From Adiantum capillus-veneris (taxonomy: Eukaryota > Streptophyta > Polypodiopsida > Polypodiales > Pteridaceae): 64,000 bases of DNA. Location of the stretch: the NCBI GenBank assembly GCA_014529385.2, contig CM043953.1, positions 71,835,372-71,899,371 of the forward strand, written 5' to 3'. The position numbers and the translations under genes are program-made. The notes under the pieces are model-generated. The model ran no database searches, was not told where the DNA came from, and saw nothing but the letters and a program-made list of their open reading frames with translations. Positions 1 to 13,630 of this stretch are shown here, one piece after another (positions within the stretch are counted from its first letter, which is position 1; each line of letters begins with the position of its first letter).

Positions 1-1285
1 TTTTTAAAAACCAAGCCAAAATCTCTTTCATAAATCATAACAAGCCAATAGCTACAAGCAAGCGGAATATTTCATAATTTTTAGGATAGTAATTTAGCAA
101 GAGCCTCGAAAGCCAACCCAGGTGTTTTTAACCCTCCGAAAAATACTCAAGCCCATTGCTTGACATACAACACAGCATATGAAAAAAAGTGCCTAATACA
201 GTAAAAAGCCAAAGAGAACCAATCAATGCATATTAACATGAGTTGTACGAGCTCGTCTCTTGCACATGGTCAATGAAACACCATACCCAATATCCCAACC
301 ACAATCACAATCGCACAGGTAAAACAAGGTCCACAACCATTGTAGAAAATGATCCAAAATCTCCTGAGTGCGGAGATAGCAACACAACCAAACCGTGGTG
401 TACTAACCTCCAACATATAAACCCAGATAGTGCAGCGTAATGAAAAAAACAGAGCCCAACTCAATGTATACATCACATCACCACCCAAGCGAGAGCAGAA
501 CCTATGCTTGAAAAAACCAAAAAATGAGATGTTTTCGGTAAGGTACTGACCTGAGAAGTAACCCCATGTTCCACCAATTCCATGGCTATATAGTAGACAG
601 TCGAGCAGAAGATTCCCTCAAAAATACTATCTTTCACATACACACGCGATACGCAAAGGACAAGGCTAAGTGAGGGGCATAGAGCAACACGCACCTCATT
701 CAAATAATGAAGTGTATTCAACTAATGAACTCAGTAGTGCTCGCAGGGAGGATCCATTCCATGCTTGGTCATTAGTAGGTTAGAATCATGAGGCTTATGC
801 TCCAGGCGGTGGTTGCCAAGAGAGCTCCAGTGGGAGAGGGCTAAGGAGCTCAATGCTTGCATGTATAGAAGAGAGAGGCTCATGAGCGTGAGGCAGGGAG
901 TGGGTATAAAGTGCACAATTTCCAACAAACGTTTAAAGATGTAATATGAATATGCCATGTGCCCCATAAGGGTAGGTAAAAATCCTACACGTATCTTTTT
1001 TACTAGAGGAGGTCAAAGCTCTCTAGGGACATTAAGTGGATGACCTAAGGGGAGAAATTTAATTTTTGTCATAAGGGGTCCTAGATTGCTATGTATACAA
1101 ATTATTTTTTGAATTTATATTGTGCACCCATTCCAAGGTCCAATCCTATGAGGGGAACCTAGTTTAAGAGGTGGTGACTAATCTTTTTTTGTGGGAAAAA
1201 ATCCCCCGATTCTATCAGGTAGTGAGAGATTGTTTATAAGTTGATCTGGTCAGGTGTAGAGCTATTCTTGTATCAGTAATTAAAT
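1..1285. other. No recognised gene
   Basis: AT-rich sequence with short open frames on both strands, none resembling a protein family I know. A stretch near 660-690 resembles one near 8590-8605 on the minus strand (a shared C4TCACTTAG-like block), so this flank may hold diverged copies of the same unit. A TATAAAG string near 905 has no coding support downstream. Confidence 0.5.
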
Positions 1286-3043
<1,758 letters not shown>

Positions 3044-3048
3044 AGAAT

Positions 3049-3275
3049 TGTTTCCATATACATGTGGTAGTGATGTGTGTGAACACACTAGGACCGTCGG
3101 GGCATTATTTCCCTCTTTAGGACGTTTTTTTCCCCGTGCATTGTATATACGCCCATCACTCTAGGGGTATCTATCTTTCCATTGCACACTAAGTAACACA
3201 CTCTCTATTGTGTGCCTTGAGCTTCCTTCGTCTTCTCCAAGCTCTGTGTGTTTCTCTGCAACCCTAATTCCAACA
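3049..3275 (+). repeat. Copia 5' LTR
   Basis: A 227-bp repeat matching 7991-8217 with scattered substitutions. It begins TGTTTCC and ends CCAACA, and carries a TATATA-type promoter string near 3143. The visible differences from the 3' copy mean the insertion is not recent. Confidence 0.94.
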
Positions 3276-3277
3276 AT

Positions 3278-3291
3278 TGGTATCATAGCAG
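3278..3291 (+). other. Copia primer-binding site (initiator tRNA-Met type)
   Basis: TGGTATCATAGCA lies 2 nt after the 5' LTR. It differs at one position from TGGTATCAGAGC, the usual complement of the plant initiator tRNA-Met 3' end. Confidence 0.85.
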
Positions 3292-3638
3292 GTCACGTCC
3301 TCCCGGGCTTAGTCGCCAGCTGCTCCAGCACACGCCTGCTCACTTTCTCCGATTTCAATAAGCTTTGGCAAGCGTTCGCAGGTCGACAAATATTTTGGGA
3401 AAACCTCGTAGAGCTTGATTTGCTCAGAATTTTGATTTGGGCTCATTTCGGCCTCCGTTTCCACTACAGGTAGTACTGCACAGGCTATTTTCTCATTTTG
3501 TGCAAAATTTTTGTGAGTGTTGTTTTCTGCATAACACATGCCTTATAGTCTTCTACGGTTTGTGCTACATAGCACAGGTTGTTCCCGCTCCGTTTCTCCT
3601 ATTTTCGGGCAGTTTTCACATCAGGTGCAGCATTTACC

Positions 3639-4737
3639 ATGGCTGACAACAACAACACAGATGTGTTCAAGATGTTTGCTGCTGAGGACAGGTTGGATGG
3701 GGACAACTACCATATGTGGGCTTATATGATGCAGCATGTTCTTGTGTCAAAGGGTGTCTGGAACATTGTGCAGGGCATTGATGTACGTCCTGGTTCTGAG
3801 GATGTAGGCGATGTTGAGGATGTTGCAGGTCTTGCTGCAAGGATTGTAGCTGTTAGAGTTGTTTTGCCTATGGCAGAACAAGCTCATTGGGATGTTAAGG
3901 ATGCACAGGCTCATGCATTGATTGCATTGTTGTGAAGCGCACCATTGTTCCTCACATCCGTTTAGCAAAATCTACAAAATAGGCTTGGGATATTCTAGCA
4001 GGTCTTTATGCAAGCCGCAATGAGGCTAAAATTGCTTTGCTGCGTAAAGATCTAGAGTCGAAGATTATGCATGAGGAAGATGATATGGACACTTTCCTTG
4101 CTAGTGTCAAGGATATCAATGAGCAACTTATTTCTGTAGGTGAAGTCATTTCAGACAGTTCCCTTGTGCAGACTGTTCTTGCCTTACCAGATTCTTACCA
4201 AACTTTTGCTAGTACTTGGAGACTTATGACCCAAGGAAATCCAAAAGTTGTCAATTTTGATGCATTATGCACATTGCTGTTGCAAGAGTCACTTTCCAGA
4301 AAAATAGGACTAGACAGTGTGCAGTTGAACAGGCTTTTATTGCTTCTCAAAGAAAGGGTGGTAACAGCAATGCAGCCACTTCTTATGGTTCTGCTACAAG
4401 TGGCAAAATTTCTATTCCTAATGCTTCTACTGACAGCAATTCGTCTGGAAATTCTGGTGATAAGGGCAAAAAGAAGATGCGTTTCCATTATTGTAAATCC
4501 AATGATCACTTGATCAAGTCGTGTCCTAAGTTGAGGGCCAAAGAGGCTAAGAAGAAAGAGGGTGGTTCCACTGCAAATGCTGGTTCCACTACAAATGCAG
4601 CCATTGTTGAGTCTTCTTTGAAAGGAGACTATGTTGCTGATGTTGATGCAGAATGGGCTTTTAGCACAGAGTGCACTTACAATCCTGCTGTCCATGATGC
4701 ATGCTTGTCAGTTGCTGCAGATTCACATGTGTGGTAA
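3639..4737 (+). pseudogene. Copia gag pseudogene with altered zinc knuckle
   Basis: The start at ATG 3639 opens a copia-type gag N terminus (residues like DRLDGDNYHMW, then a VSKGVWN segment). Reading then breaks: a frameshift near 3932, an in-frame TAG at 3980 where the family would have Gln, and another frameshift near 4280-4310. The nucleocapsid knuckle reads F-X2-C-X4-H-X4-C, so the first zinc-binding Cys is replaced by Phe. It passes without an LTR or gene boundary into the protease, as expected for a single copia gag-pol frame. Confidence 0.85.
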
Positions 4738-7700
4738 TTTGACAGTGGTGCTACAAAGCACATTAACCTCACATCGTGAATTGTTTACCTCTCTCGAGTC
4801 TGTCCCTCATGGGAATTCAGTCACTTGTACCAACAACGCCTCTTATCCAGTTCAGGGAGTTGGAAAGATTGTGCTCACTGTTGCTAATGGCAGTTCCTTC
4901 ACACTTGTTGATGCACTTTATGTACCTGGGATCAAGAAGAATCTCTTGTCTGTATCCACACTTGCTAGACTTGGACTTGTAGTCAAATTTGTGGATGACA
5001 GATGTACAATTCATGATCTCAGTTTTGGTGATGAAATTGTTGCATCTGGGCTCTTGTGTCGTGGGCTATATAAGCTCACTTTGTATGACAAGTGTGGAAA
5101 AAATTTTGCAAATGCTGTTGCAGATTCAAGGGCTATTTCAGATGCAAAATTTTGGCATGCACATTTTGGTCATCTGAATTTTGCCAGTTTGCTGCGTTTG
5201 TAGAAATCTGATATGGTTGCTTCTTTGTCGCCTCTTGAAGCACCTGTCAAACATGTTTGTGAAGGCTATATTTTGGGTAAGATGTAGCATTCTAAATTTC
5301 CAAAGGATGGTTCAGTTCGGGCCACATGCAGGTTGCAGCTTGTGCATAGTGATGTTTGTGGACCCATGCAAACTCCGTCCTTGGGCAATTACCTGTACTT
5401 CGTGACTTTCATTGATGATTACTCCAAGCATGCATGGGTATTTCCGCTTAAAGCGAAGTCTGAAGTTTTTATGTGCTTCAAACAATTTCTGGCTATGGTT
5501 GAAAATGTCTCGAAATGTACTATGGGCACCCTCCGTTTCGATCGAGGGGGGGAGTATATGTCTCATGAATTTAATGCATTTCTGGCTAGTCGTGGGATAA
5601 AACGCCAATGTACAATGCCTTATACACCTCAGCAAAATGGTGTTGCTGAGAGGAAAAACAGGTCACTGACGAAAATGGCACGATGTATGGTCAAAAGTCA
5701 AGCTTTGCCACATTCTTTTTGGCTTGAGGCCATCATGTGTGCCACTTATGTACTTAACAGGTGTCCTACGAAAGCTTTGCAGTCTATCGCTCCATATGAA
5801 GCATGGCATGATAGAAAGCCTTCTATTGAGCACATGCATGTTTTTGGCTGTTTGGCATATGCTTTGGTGCCACAAGTGCAGCGCAGAAAATTGGATGATA
5901 AGGCTGTCAAATGTATTTTTGTTGGTTATAGTGCTGAAAGCAAAGGTTACAAGTTGTATCATCCGCAAAAAAAACGTATTCTGGTTTCTCGGGATGTAGT
6001 GTTTGTGGAAGATTCTGTTCAGCCCTTACTGTCATGTACTAAAGACAGTAATGTAAGCTCACAGGACATTTATGACACTTTGTTGCCTCTTTTCAGTGGT
6101 GGAAATACGAATGTAAGTTCCAATGAGGCAAATGTACAGCCTATGGGGGTTTCTGAAAATGTTTTAGATCAACCTATTACTGATGCAGATGTACATGATG
6201 TACTTGATGAGGAAAGGGCCGAAAATGAGCAGGCTAGAGGTATGCCAAAATGGATGGTGCACACTTTGCGTGACAGTAAATTGGATGCACCTTTGTCTAG
6301 TCGTACTCGTTCAGGCTCTCGCCATGCATCTTATGCATCAGATTGTTATGCTTTGGCTGTGTCTAACTTACATGATGTTGAGGAGCCTCTGTCTTTTGAT
6401 GAAGCACAGAATTCAGAAAATTGGATGGCTGCCATGCAATCAGAATATGATGCACTTATAGAAAATGACACATGGACTTTATGTGATTTGCCTCTTGGCA
6501 AAAAGGCCATTGGTACAAAGTGGGTTTACAAATTGAAACGCAAGCCGGATGGTGAGATCAATCTCTATAGGGCTCGACTTGTTGCAAAAGGTTATGCATA
6601 GCAAAAAGGCATAGATTATGAAGAGACTTTTTCTCCCACTTGTCGTATGACTACTGTATGTTTTCTATGTGCATTGGAAGCTCATTTTGGTTGGGATGTA
6701 CATCAATCAGACATTGTTACTGCTTTCTTGAATGGTGACATATTTGAGGAAGTTTATGTAACGCAACCTCGCGGTTTTGTCATAAAAGGACAAGAGGACA
6801 AAGTGTGCAGATGTAAGAAGGATTTGTATGGGTTGAAGCAATCTCCTCGTGCTTGGTATGAGAAAGCTGACACTCATTTGGTTAAACGAGGCTTTCGTAA
6901 CAGTCCAACAGAAAGCACATTGTATGTAAAGTGTGAGGGTGATGTACTTCTCATTGTGGTTCTTTATGTTGATGATATGCTGATCACTGGGCCAAATGAG
7001 ACATATTGCTGAATTTAAGGCTGATTTGAATGCTACTTTCAAGATGAAAGATTTGGGGCTGTTGCATCATTACTTGGGTATACAGTTTAAGCAGCGTGAT
7101 GGTGGTATTGCCTTCTGTCAGAAAAGTTAGATAGAGACATTGCTATGTAATTTTGGACTTGAGGATTGCAAACCTATTGCCACTCCCATGGAAACAGGTT
7201 TGAAGTTCAGTCTACATGATGCTGGCGATCCTGCTGATGTCACTCTTTACCAAACTGTTGTTGGCTACCTCATTTATGTATGCAACACGAGGCCGGATAT
7301 TCAGTTTGCAGTCTCACAGGTCGGCAGATTTATGCATAGCCCTGGGTCTAAGCATTGGCAAGTTGTTAAGAGGATTTTCCGCTACCTTAGTGGCACTTTA
7401 CATCTTGGCTTGTTTTATCCCAAGGGGGAATCATTGCCGCCAGACTTACATGCTTTTTCGGACTCAGATTGGGCTGACACACGAGTGTCCACAAGTGGTT
7501 TTTGTTTCATGCTTGGCAGTGCATGTATATCATGGTTGAGCAAGAAGCAACCTACTGTGGTCACTTCGAGTTGTGAGGCTGAGTACAGGGCAGTCTTCAC
7601 AGCTACGGTTGAGTGTGTATGGCTCAGACTCCTTATGGCTGTATTTGGGTGTTGGACAGGACACTGCCAACACTATCTACACTGACAGTCAGAGCGCATT

Positions 7701-7893
7701 GGCAGTTGCGAGGAACCTAGTTTTTCATGCTCGCACAAAGCACATTGAGGTGCATTACCACTATGTCAGGGAGAGGCTCTCAGCAGGAGAGATCAGCTTG
7801 GCTTATGTCCCAACACAGGACAACCTTGCAGATCTTTTCACAAAGGCATTGTCTCGTGAGAAGCTTGAAGCTTTCCGTAAAGCTTTGGGCTGA
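4731..7893 (+). pseudogene. Copia pol pseudogene (PR-IN-RT-RNaseH)
   Basis: Domains in order. The aspartic protease has a D-S-G-A-T motif at about 4740, directly after a TAA. The integrase has a zinc-binding His pair near 5157-5170, and D, D and E core residues in the LVHSD, RFDRGG and NGVAERKN segments. Reverse transcriptase has the catalytic YVDDM near 6968. RNase H has SDSDWAD near 7457 and ends in the copia-typical NLADLFTKAL segment. TAG codons at 5201, 5285, 6598 and 7129 and frameshifts near 4766, 7005 and 7640 break the frame. At 5201, 5285 and 6598 Gln is the expected residue. The stop at 7891-7893 is the natural end of RNase H. Confidence 0.93.
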
Positions 7894-7980
7894 CTCCCCT
7901 TTGTGGACTGATCCTGTCCCCCCTCAGGGCATGGCATTTCCCTTTACTCATGTGCCAGCTCTTGTTCACTGCATCACTCC

Positions 7981-7990
7981 ATGGGGGATT
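7981..7990 (+). other. Copia polypurine tract
   Basis: ATGGGGGATT directly before the 3' LTR, in the position of the plus-strand primer. Confidence 0.7.
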
Positions 7991-8217
7991 TGTTACCATA
8001 TACATGTGGTTGTGATGTGTGTGAACACACTAGGACCGCCGAGGCATTTTTTCCCTCTTTAGGAGGTTTTTTCCCCCTTGTATTGTATATATGCCCATCA
8101 CTCTAGGGCTATCTATCTTTCCATTGCACACTCATTAACACACTCTCTATTGTGTGCCTTGAGCTTCCTTCATCTTCTCCAAGCTGTGTGTGTTTCTCTG
8201 CAACCCTAATTCCAACA
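7991..8217 (+). repeat. Copia 3' LTR
   Basis: Partner of 3049-3275, same length and same ends (TGTTACC to CCAACA), followed at once by the AGAAT duplication. Confidence 0.94.
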
Positions 8218-8222
8218 AGAAT

Positions 8223-9256
8223 CCCAAAAAGACCAGTATCCGAATATGGCAGTATTCTAGTAACCAGAGAGTTTTTTGCATAATCAGCACCATCACCAGG
8301 TTTTTGGCATAGGATCAGTCAGTATCACATACAGAAGCCCAAATCAGTATCATCACCGGAGTTAATGCATAACCAGCAACATTACCAGCTTTACTGTCAT
8401 CTTTTATCAGTCAAGCGGCCAAGAAACAGATCTTTTGCTAATGTGAAAATACAAAAAGAATCCCAAAAGATCATTTCTTAAAAAAGGTTTTTTTTAATCC
8501 TGTATTATAGTCAGATATCAGAGCATGAGATTAACGAAAACCTGTGAGCAGTCGCCATGCCAAGTAATTTTCCAAGAAGCTAAGGAAACCAAGCCTAAGT
8601 GAGGGGAAAACACCCTCACCTTTTATAGTGGAGGAAGCAGGGATGCAATCCGATAGATATTTATTAGTGGTGATGTTGCGGCCGCCTAGAATCAAAGAAT
8701 GTAAGAGGTAATCTGGGTAGGATTCCATCAATGAGTGGGAGGTAGGGAGGCCAGGGCCGGCTACTTTTCCATTATGCGAGTTTGACTGCGTTGGGTAGTG
8801 ATGTAGTATGACTGTCGTGACAGCACAATGATAACCTAAGTAGGAATAGTGAATTAGAAAGCCCCTTAGGTTTTTTGGAGGGGCCAAAGAGTAAGTTTTA
8901 GCTAAAAACTAAAACTGGTAAGAGGTAGATTAGGGGATAGTATCCATAGGGTAGCCAGAACAAAATGCTGGACAGCTTTAGCTTTATGGTAACTAGCTCG
9001 AGTGTTAACCAATGTGATCCACATAACAAATTAAGCATTTGTACAGCACAGGGCAATCCCTTACTCGGCAACAACTCAATTTAACCTCTTGAGCTCAGAC
9101 AGTGATTCGGAGTATAGTCTACCACCCCCTCCATATGAGGTGCTAGAGCCACCACAGCCCCAAGGCAGTAATATAGCATGTAAAACATAAGGTAAAATCC
9201 CCTAAAGCCACAATAGAACATTAACCAAGCCCCATAGATGCTATCTAGGTCAGAAG
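8223..9256. other. Gene-free stretch with a candidate minus-strand promoter
   Basis: No conserved protein is visible. On the minus strand a good TATA box (CTATAAAAGG, near 8617-8627) is followed about 60 bp on by an ATG (near 8558) and, 17 nt later, by a CAG/GTTTTC string that could be a splice donor. This looks like the first exon of a transcript whose remaining exons I cannot identify. The 118-codon minus frame at 8531-8887 has no recognisable content and is probably chance. Confidence 0.3.
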
Positions 9257-12114
9257 TCATGACCAAGCATTTAGGGATTGAATGATGTAGTGTGTCTCTT
9301 GGAAGTGGGAGAGCAAGGAGATCAAGTGTTCCCATCTGGCGTTGTTTTTTAGTCTCTCCAACTCAGTGAGCACGATTGCATCAACTTTGATTTGGTTTGC
9401 AAGTATTGGTTTGAGGATGTGAAGATTAACGGGATCCTTGACTCGAGAAAGAGCTGTGTAAACCAAGCCATGCGCATTGATTGCTGTTGGGTCAAATGAA
9501 ACCGCTTGTATTTGCAAGCCTTGTGACCTATGAATAGTTCATGCATTTGTTGCTTGAATGGGGAGCTGTTTCCTGGATACGCTATTCAGCAAGCTCTTCC
9601 CAACCTGGAATTCTTTTGTTGTTTCAAAGATGGGTGTCCAGCGTTGTTCTATAGATTGAGTGTAGAGACGTGCATTTTCAGCTCGTTGTTTTGCCCTTGT
9701 TGAAATGTCGAAGAAATGTATCCATGCGATATGCGAATTGTTCCTTTCTTCTACGTGTTTGAGAATACCATCTGCACCATTCACTAGACCATCGTCTATG
9801 TTGATGTTGCCACTAGAAACCTCAACTATCATTTCGCGTTTTAGCTCCAAGGTGGTTGTCAAACCCGCAGTCATCTGAGGATCATTTGGAACGATAAGAT
9901 TTTTAGAGCATGTTTTGTGGAAAGTGTCTTTCACGTGTACTATGTATGTCTGGGTAGCCAAGCCGTTGAAAACAAGTCGATTATGTTCGTTCTTCAATTT
10001 GTTTGTGTAGAATAGATGAGGTGTCATGAATTTGTCAAACAATTTGTTTCTAAGAGTATAGTTCACATAGAGAAAATCTTCGTCTGTTTGTTGAGCCTTC
10101 TGTATTTTGTTGAGAACAGAAATAAAATTTGTGTCTGATTGGTGCATTATTTGTGTTAACTCGTGGCATTTGATATGTGTGTGCCAAAAAGAGGGTGTGA
10201 GCAATTCAACTGGTTCTTGTGGCTCGCAAAAGATCCAACGGTCCCGAACTGGGCTAGCTTGACAAAGATCTCCACAAAAAATTACTTCCAAACCACCAAA
10301 TGGTTCAATGTGGTTATGCTTGATGTTGCAAAGTCTTGTATCTATGATTCTTAGAAGTTTGTTGCCTATCAAGGAGGCCTCATCAAACACAACTAGTCTG
10401 AGGTTTTTGTATAATTGTGAAAGTTCAGCAAGGCTGCTAGAAGAGAGGTTGACATTAGCATGAAGCACGAGTGGTAGACGCAATGCAGAGTGAATTGTTG
10501 TCCCACCAAGATTGAATGCTGCTTTGCCAGTATATGCCATTAGTAAAGCTGTGGGGAGTTCAATGTCAAGTTGAATCACCAAGTTGTAGTGTCGAATCAG
10601 CCCTTGGACTATAGTTTGCAGCACGAAAGTCTTCCCTGTCCCTGCACCTCCCGTCAAGAAAAGATGAATAGGCTTCAATCGTTTCCTGGTTAAAATGTCA
10701 TCATAAAGGGATCGTTGATCAGTGTTTAATTTTTCAACTAATGAATGGTATTGCTCGTTCGGCAGTGCGAGCGTCTTAGAAAGAGGGAGCAACCTCGCTG
10801 CAAGTGGAGGTCCTTGAAGATCAAGATCTAGATTGTATTTGTGAATTTCCATTGTTTCTGCACTTGATGAAGTGTTCATTGAGGACTCCACAATGGTTGA
10901 AGTTGTGGTCTCCAAGCTTGAGAATTTTTTACGGTTCTCATTTATTGTTTGAGAGTGTGTGATGTATTTCTCTCTCCAAGAGCTAGGTGTCGGTTCAAAG
11001 GTTGACTCTTCACCAATGAACGGTAAAAACAATAAACAAAGCTCACGATAATGTCTCTCAGAGTCCTTCTCCAATTTGAAATTGATAAACCTAATAATGC
11101 GAGTTTTTTTGTTCTTTTGAGGACAGCCACGAACGAGCTTGTAGTTGCTAGCGTATTCAGCCAAGCATAAGCATTGTAGATCAGGTGGACGGCGTGTGTA
11201 CTTTGTGACTAGGTCATCGAAGAATATATTTGTGTCCTCAGGCTGCAAAGAATCCAACATCGCTCTTCTTTTCAACAACAATGTCCTCTCGGCGCTCCAA
11301 TCAGCATTTATAAACACAAATTCTCTGCTAGCACTATGCAAAGGTAGCGACAATGCAATGTATGTTACTTGTTGTGATGTCATTTCTTGTGCGTTGATCA
11401 ATGCGTCACCAATCTTTTTCAAGCGTTCCAACGTTGGTAAGTTGTTCTTCTTGCAAGCTTCAACCACGTGTTTGATTGCTTTGCTTACGGAGCTGTCAAT
11501 TTTTGTCATGTATGATGTGCAATATGCAGCTGCACCGTGTCCATTGAAAATAAATTGAATATCAATATTTGCATCCCACAATGCACAAAGTTTCTTGTTT
11601 AAGTTATTTGTGAAAATGTCCTTGGGGTCTCTTTTCAAAAGAAGTGTTGGCTCTGTTATGTTTATGCAAAGTGCTTGGAGGTAGTCCTCTTCGTCCATAT
11701 TCAGTGTTTCTAACCAAGCATCAAACGACAGTGTCGCTTCACGTTCTAAAGCAAGGAGCTGCTAATCGATATGTCTCTTCCTGTCGACAATTTGTTGTCT
11801 TGTTGTGTTGTTCACATTGTTTGGGCATAAGATAATTGTCCTTCTTGAGGGTGGTCGTGGGAAGCCAAATCGACACAAAGTTTTGTGCTTTTTGTATGTC
11901 TTGCGATGTGAGTGAATCTGGACAGCTCTCAAGGATTCATCAAGCTCATCCTTGTTTGTCGTTATATATGAATCAATAAAATCCACCACCTCGTCATTCG
12001 AAGCAATGCCAAATACAGGTGTGTTTTCTATCCAAAGCAACCCATGGTCATGTTGGCTTCCTCTTTGTTGGAACTCAGTGACAAAGAAATAATCCATCAG
12101 CTCACCGAGAATGG
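9257..12114 (-). pseudogene. Helitron Rep-helicase, C-terminal part
   Basis: This carries the second half of the rolling-circle Rep and the whole PIF1-type helicase. From upstream: the Rep two-His motif H-D-H in a REFQQRG-like context (near 12050), the CRFGFPR segment (near 11870), and a Y-X3-Y-X2-K pair of candidate nicking tyrosines (near 11500-11525). Next come Walker A GGAGTGKT (near 10650), Walker B VVFDEAS (near 10370) and the motif III-like GDLCQASPV. The C-terminal motifs are TIHRSQG and VYTALSRVK (near 9440). In-frame stops sit just upstream of 11698 and at 9539-9541, the latter where Trp is likely (TGG to TGA). The stretch upstream of 12114 was cut by the gypsy insertion. Confidence 0.92.
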
Positions 12115-12410
12115 TGTTAACCCTCATGGCACACGGACACCCATCACCTACGATGGACGCGTATTATGTATTCGATAGAGTCAGGTACCGGGCTTGTCGG
12201 ACCAATAGGGAAAGGTAGAGTGATCGCCGATGAGAGGCGCACTTTAACTTGGACATTCAAGGGATTAGTTGGTTAAGCATGGGCGCCCAAGTGTGAATGG
12301 GGTGAGCTCCTATAAAAGCCAACTAAACCTAATTTTTACTCATTCTCTCATTTGTGCAATTGAAGAGTGCTCTTGCTCCATCTCCATCTTCTTCTTCTTC
12401 TTCACCTCCT

Positions 12411-12446
<36 letters not shown>

Positions 12447-12691
12447 TGTGTGTGCGATCGAGCATTGCGAAGGCACGACGGCGGCGAAGCGGTTGAGCGC
12501 GGCACGATTGCAGCTTCTTCTTCATCGCGGCGAGGAATCCACCACGAAGGCGAGCGTAGAGCGGTGAGTGACACACCCTTTGTTTTCTTGAGCTTGCTAG
12601 TTTAGGCTTGTTGTGTGCTTGGAGCCGTTTGTGGCTCGCATACGGTGTATTGGCAAGTCCCTTGCTTCGACAGTGCGGCAAGGAGCGCACA
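12115..12691 (+). repeat. Gypsy A 5' LTR
   Basis: 577 bp, TGTTAACC to GCGCACA. It contains a TATA box at 12311-12317 and a (TG)n(AG)n tract at 12411-12443 that accounts for most of the length difference from the 3' copy. Confidence 0.96.
12311..12317 (+). promoter_or_regulatory. TATA box in gypsy A 5' LTR
   Basis: TATAAAA in the CTCCTATAAAAGCC context. The same box occurs at 25242-25248 in the 3' LTR. Transcription would begin about 30 bp downstream, inside the LTR. Confidence 0.7.
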
Positions 12692-12695
12692 TTTT

Positions 12696-12713
12696 TGGCG
12701 CCGCTGCCGGGGA
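12696..12713 (+). other. Gypsy A primer-binding site (tRNA-Asp type)
   Basis: TGGCGCCGCTGCCGGGGA, 4 nt after the 5' LTR. From memory of plant tRNA-Asp, it complements its 3' end (TGGCGCCGTTGCCGGGGA) at 17 of 18 positions. Tat and Athila-type elements often use this primer. Confidence 0.8.
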
Positions 12714-13630
12714 TATGCCCTACACTAAGCTCGGTTAGCACTTTACGCTTCCTTGTGGTGCAATTTCTATCATAGGAAAGGCAGGGAAGGAGTGTGTGGA
12801 AGATTTCTGTTTTTTGCGTTTTCTGCAATTGCTGTCAAGTTTCAATTTCTGCTATTGTCTGTGTTTTTTCAATTTCTGCAATTTCTGCATTTTCAAGTTC
12901 GGCGTTTTCAATTTCTGCAATTTTCTGCATTTTTGCTGCATTTTCTGCAATTTCTGCGTTTTTTTTGCATTTTCTGTCAATTTCTGCAGTTTTCTGCATT
13001 TCTGTCAATTTGCTGCAATTTCTGCGTTTTTTCTGTTTTTTCTGCATTTTCTGCATCAAAAAAAAAAATAAAAATATAAAAAAATAAAAGGAAAAAATTC
13101 GGAAATTAAAAACGCGAGCGAGCGGGCGGCGAAATTTTTTCGAAAATAAAAAACGTGTCTCTTAAAACGGACGGGTTGGTTTGTATAAAAGGTAGATCGG
13201 GATCGGTTTCCCAAGCCCAAGCCCAAGCCCAGGCCCAGGTTCAGGCCTCAATCCTCAGTCTTATGATATATATTAGACTCACTCTTATATATATACCCTA
13301 CTCCCTCAAGAGAGAATGAGAGCATGTGGGACAAGTCCTCCACTCTCCTTCTTTCTCTTCCCACTTGCACCCTTAGACTTTCTAGTTTGGGCCTAGTTCC
13401 CTACTGGAAATTGACAGTTTTAGGGATTCCGAGGGCATAGAGTGACCAAACGGAGGGCTGTAAAGCACGGCACGACCCTCTGACCGATACGCTCGTTTTG
13501 AGCTATCACACGGCCCATTCCACGACACGCTCTAAAAAATCTAGCAAAAAAACAAACAAAAAACACGCTAAAAACTAGTCACAAGGCCTCCTAGAGCAGC
13601 TTTTTTGACACCTTAGGGTATCAAAAGCAC
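12714..13630 (+). other. Gypsy A 5' leader with a T-rich repeat array
   Basis: About 920 bp without a conserved coding frame. Between about 12790 and 13055 the strand is made of short degenerate units of the type TTTTCTGCA and AATTTCTGC, giving frames of Phe, Ser, Cys and Ala that look like artefacts. It ends in an A-rich run (13050-13100). A second TATATATA string lies near 13285-13295, about 340 bp before the gag ATG, and could be an internal promoter. Confidence 0.7.

Larger units (their letters stand above)
3044..8222 (+). mobile_element. Ty1/copia LTR retrotransposon, complete but decayed
   Basis: The element spans 3049-8217 (5169 bp) between perfect 5-bp target duplications AGAAT (3044-3048 and 8218-8222). 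Two 227-bp LTRs begin TGTT and end AACA. A primer-binding site follows the 5' LTR and a short purine tract precedes the 3' LTR. Internal order is gag, zinc knuckle, protease, integrase, reverse transcriptase, RNase H, which is copia order. The coding region is broken by several frameshifts and nonsense codons, so this copy should be unable to move by itself. Confidence 0.96.

Noticed and set aside
4195-4695. 166-codon minus-strand frame
   Set aside because: Antisense to the copia gag and protease; no family resemblance.
11145-11558. 137-codon plus-strand frame
   Set aside because: Antisense to the Helitron helicase coding strand.
12696-12713. tRNA gene
   Set aside because: Only the 18-nt complement of a tRNA 3' end is present, as expected for a primer-binding site.
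12340-12828. 162-codon minus frame across the gypsy A LTR
   Set aside because: Lies over LTR repeats and runs into the leader. The sister copy at 25260-25634 is open for the same reason (near-identical LTRs).
12753-13087. Phe/Cys/Ser-rich frames in all three plus frames of the gypsy A leader
   Set aside because: All three frames are open because of the T-rich repeat array. The pattern is typical of low complexity, not of a gene.
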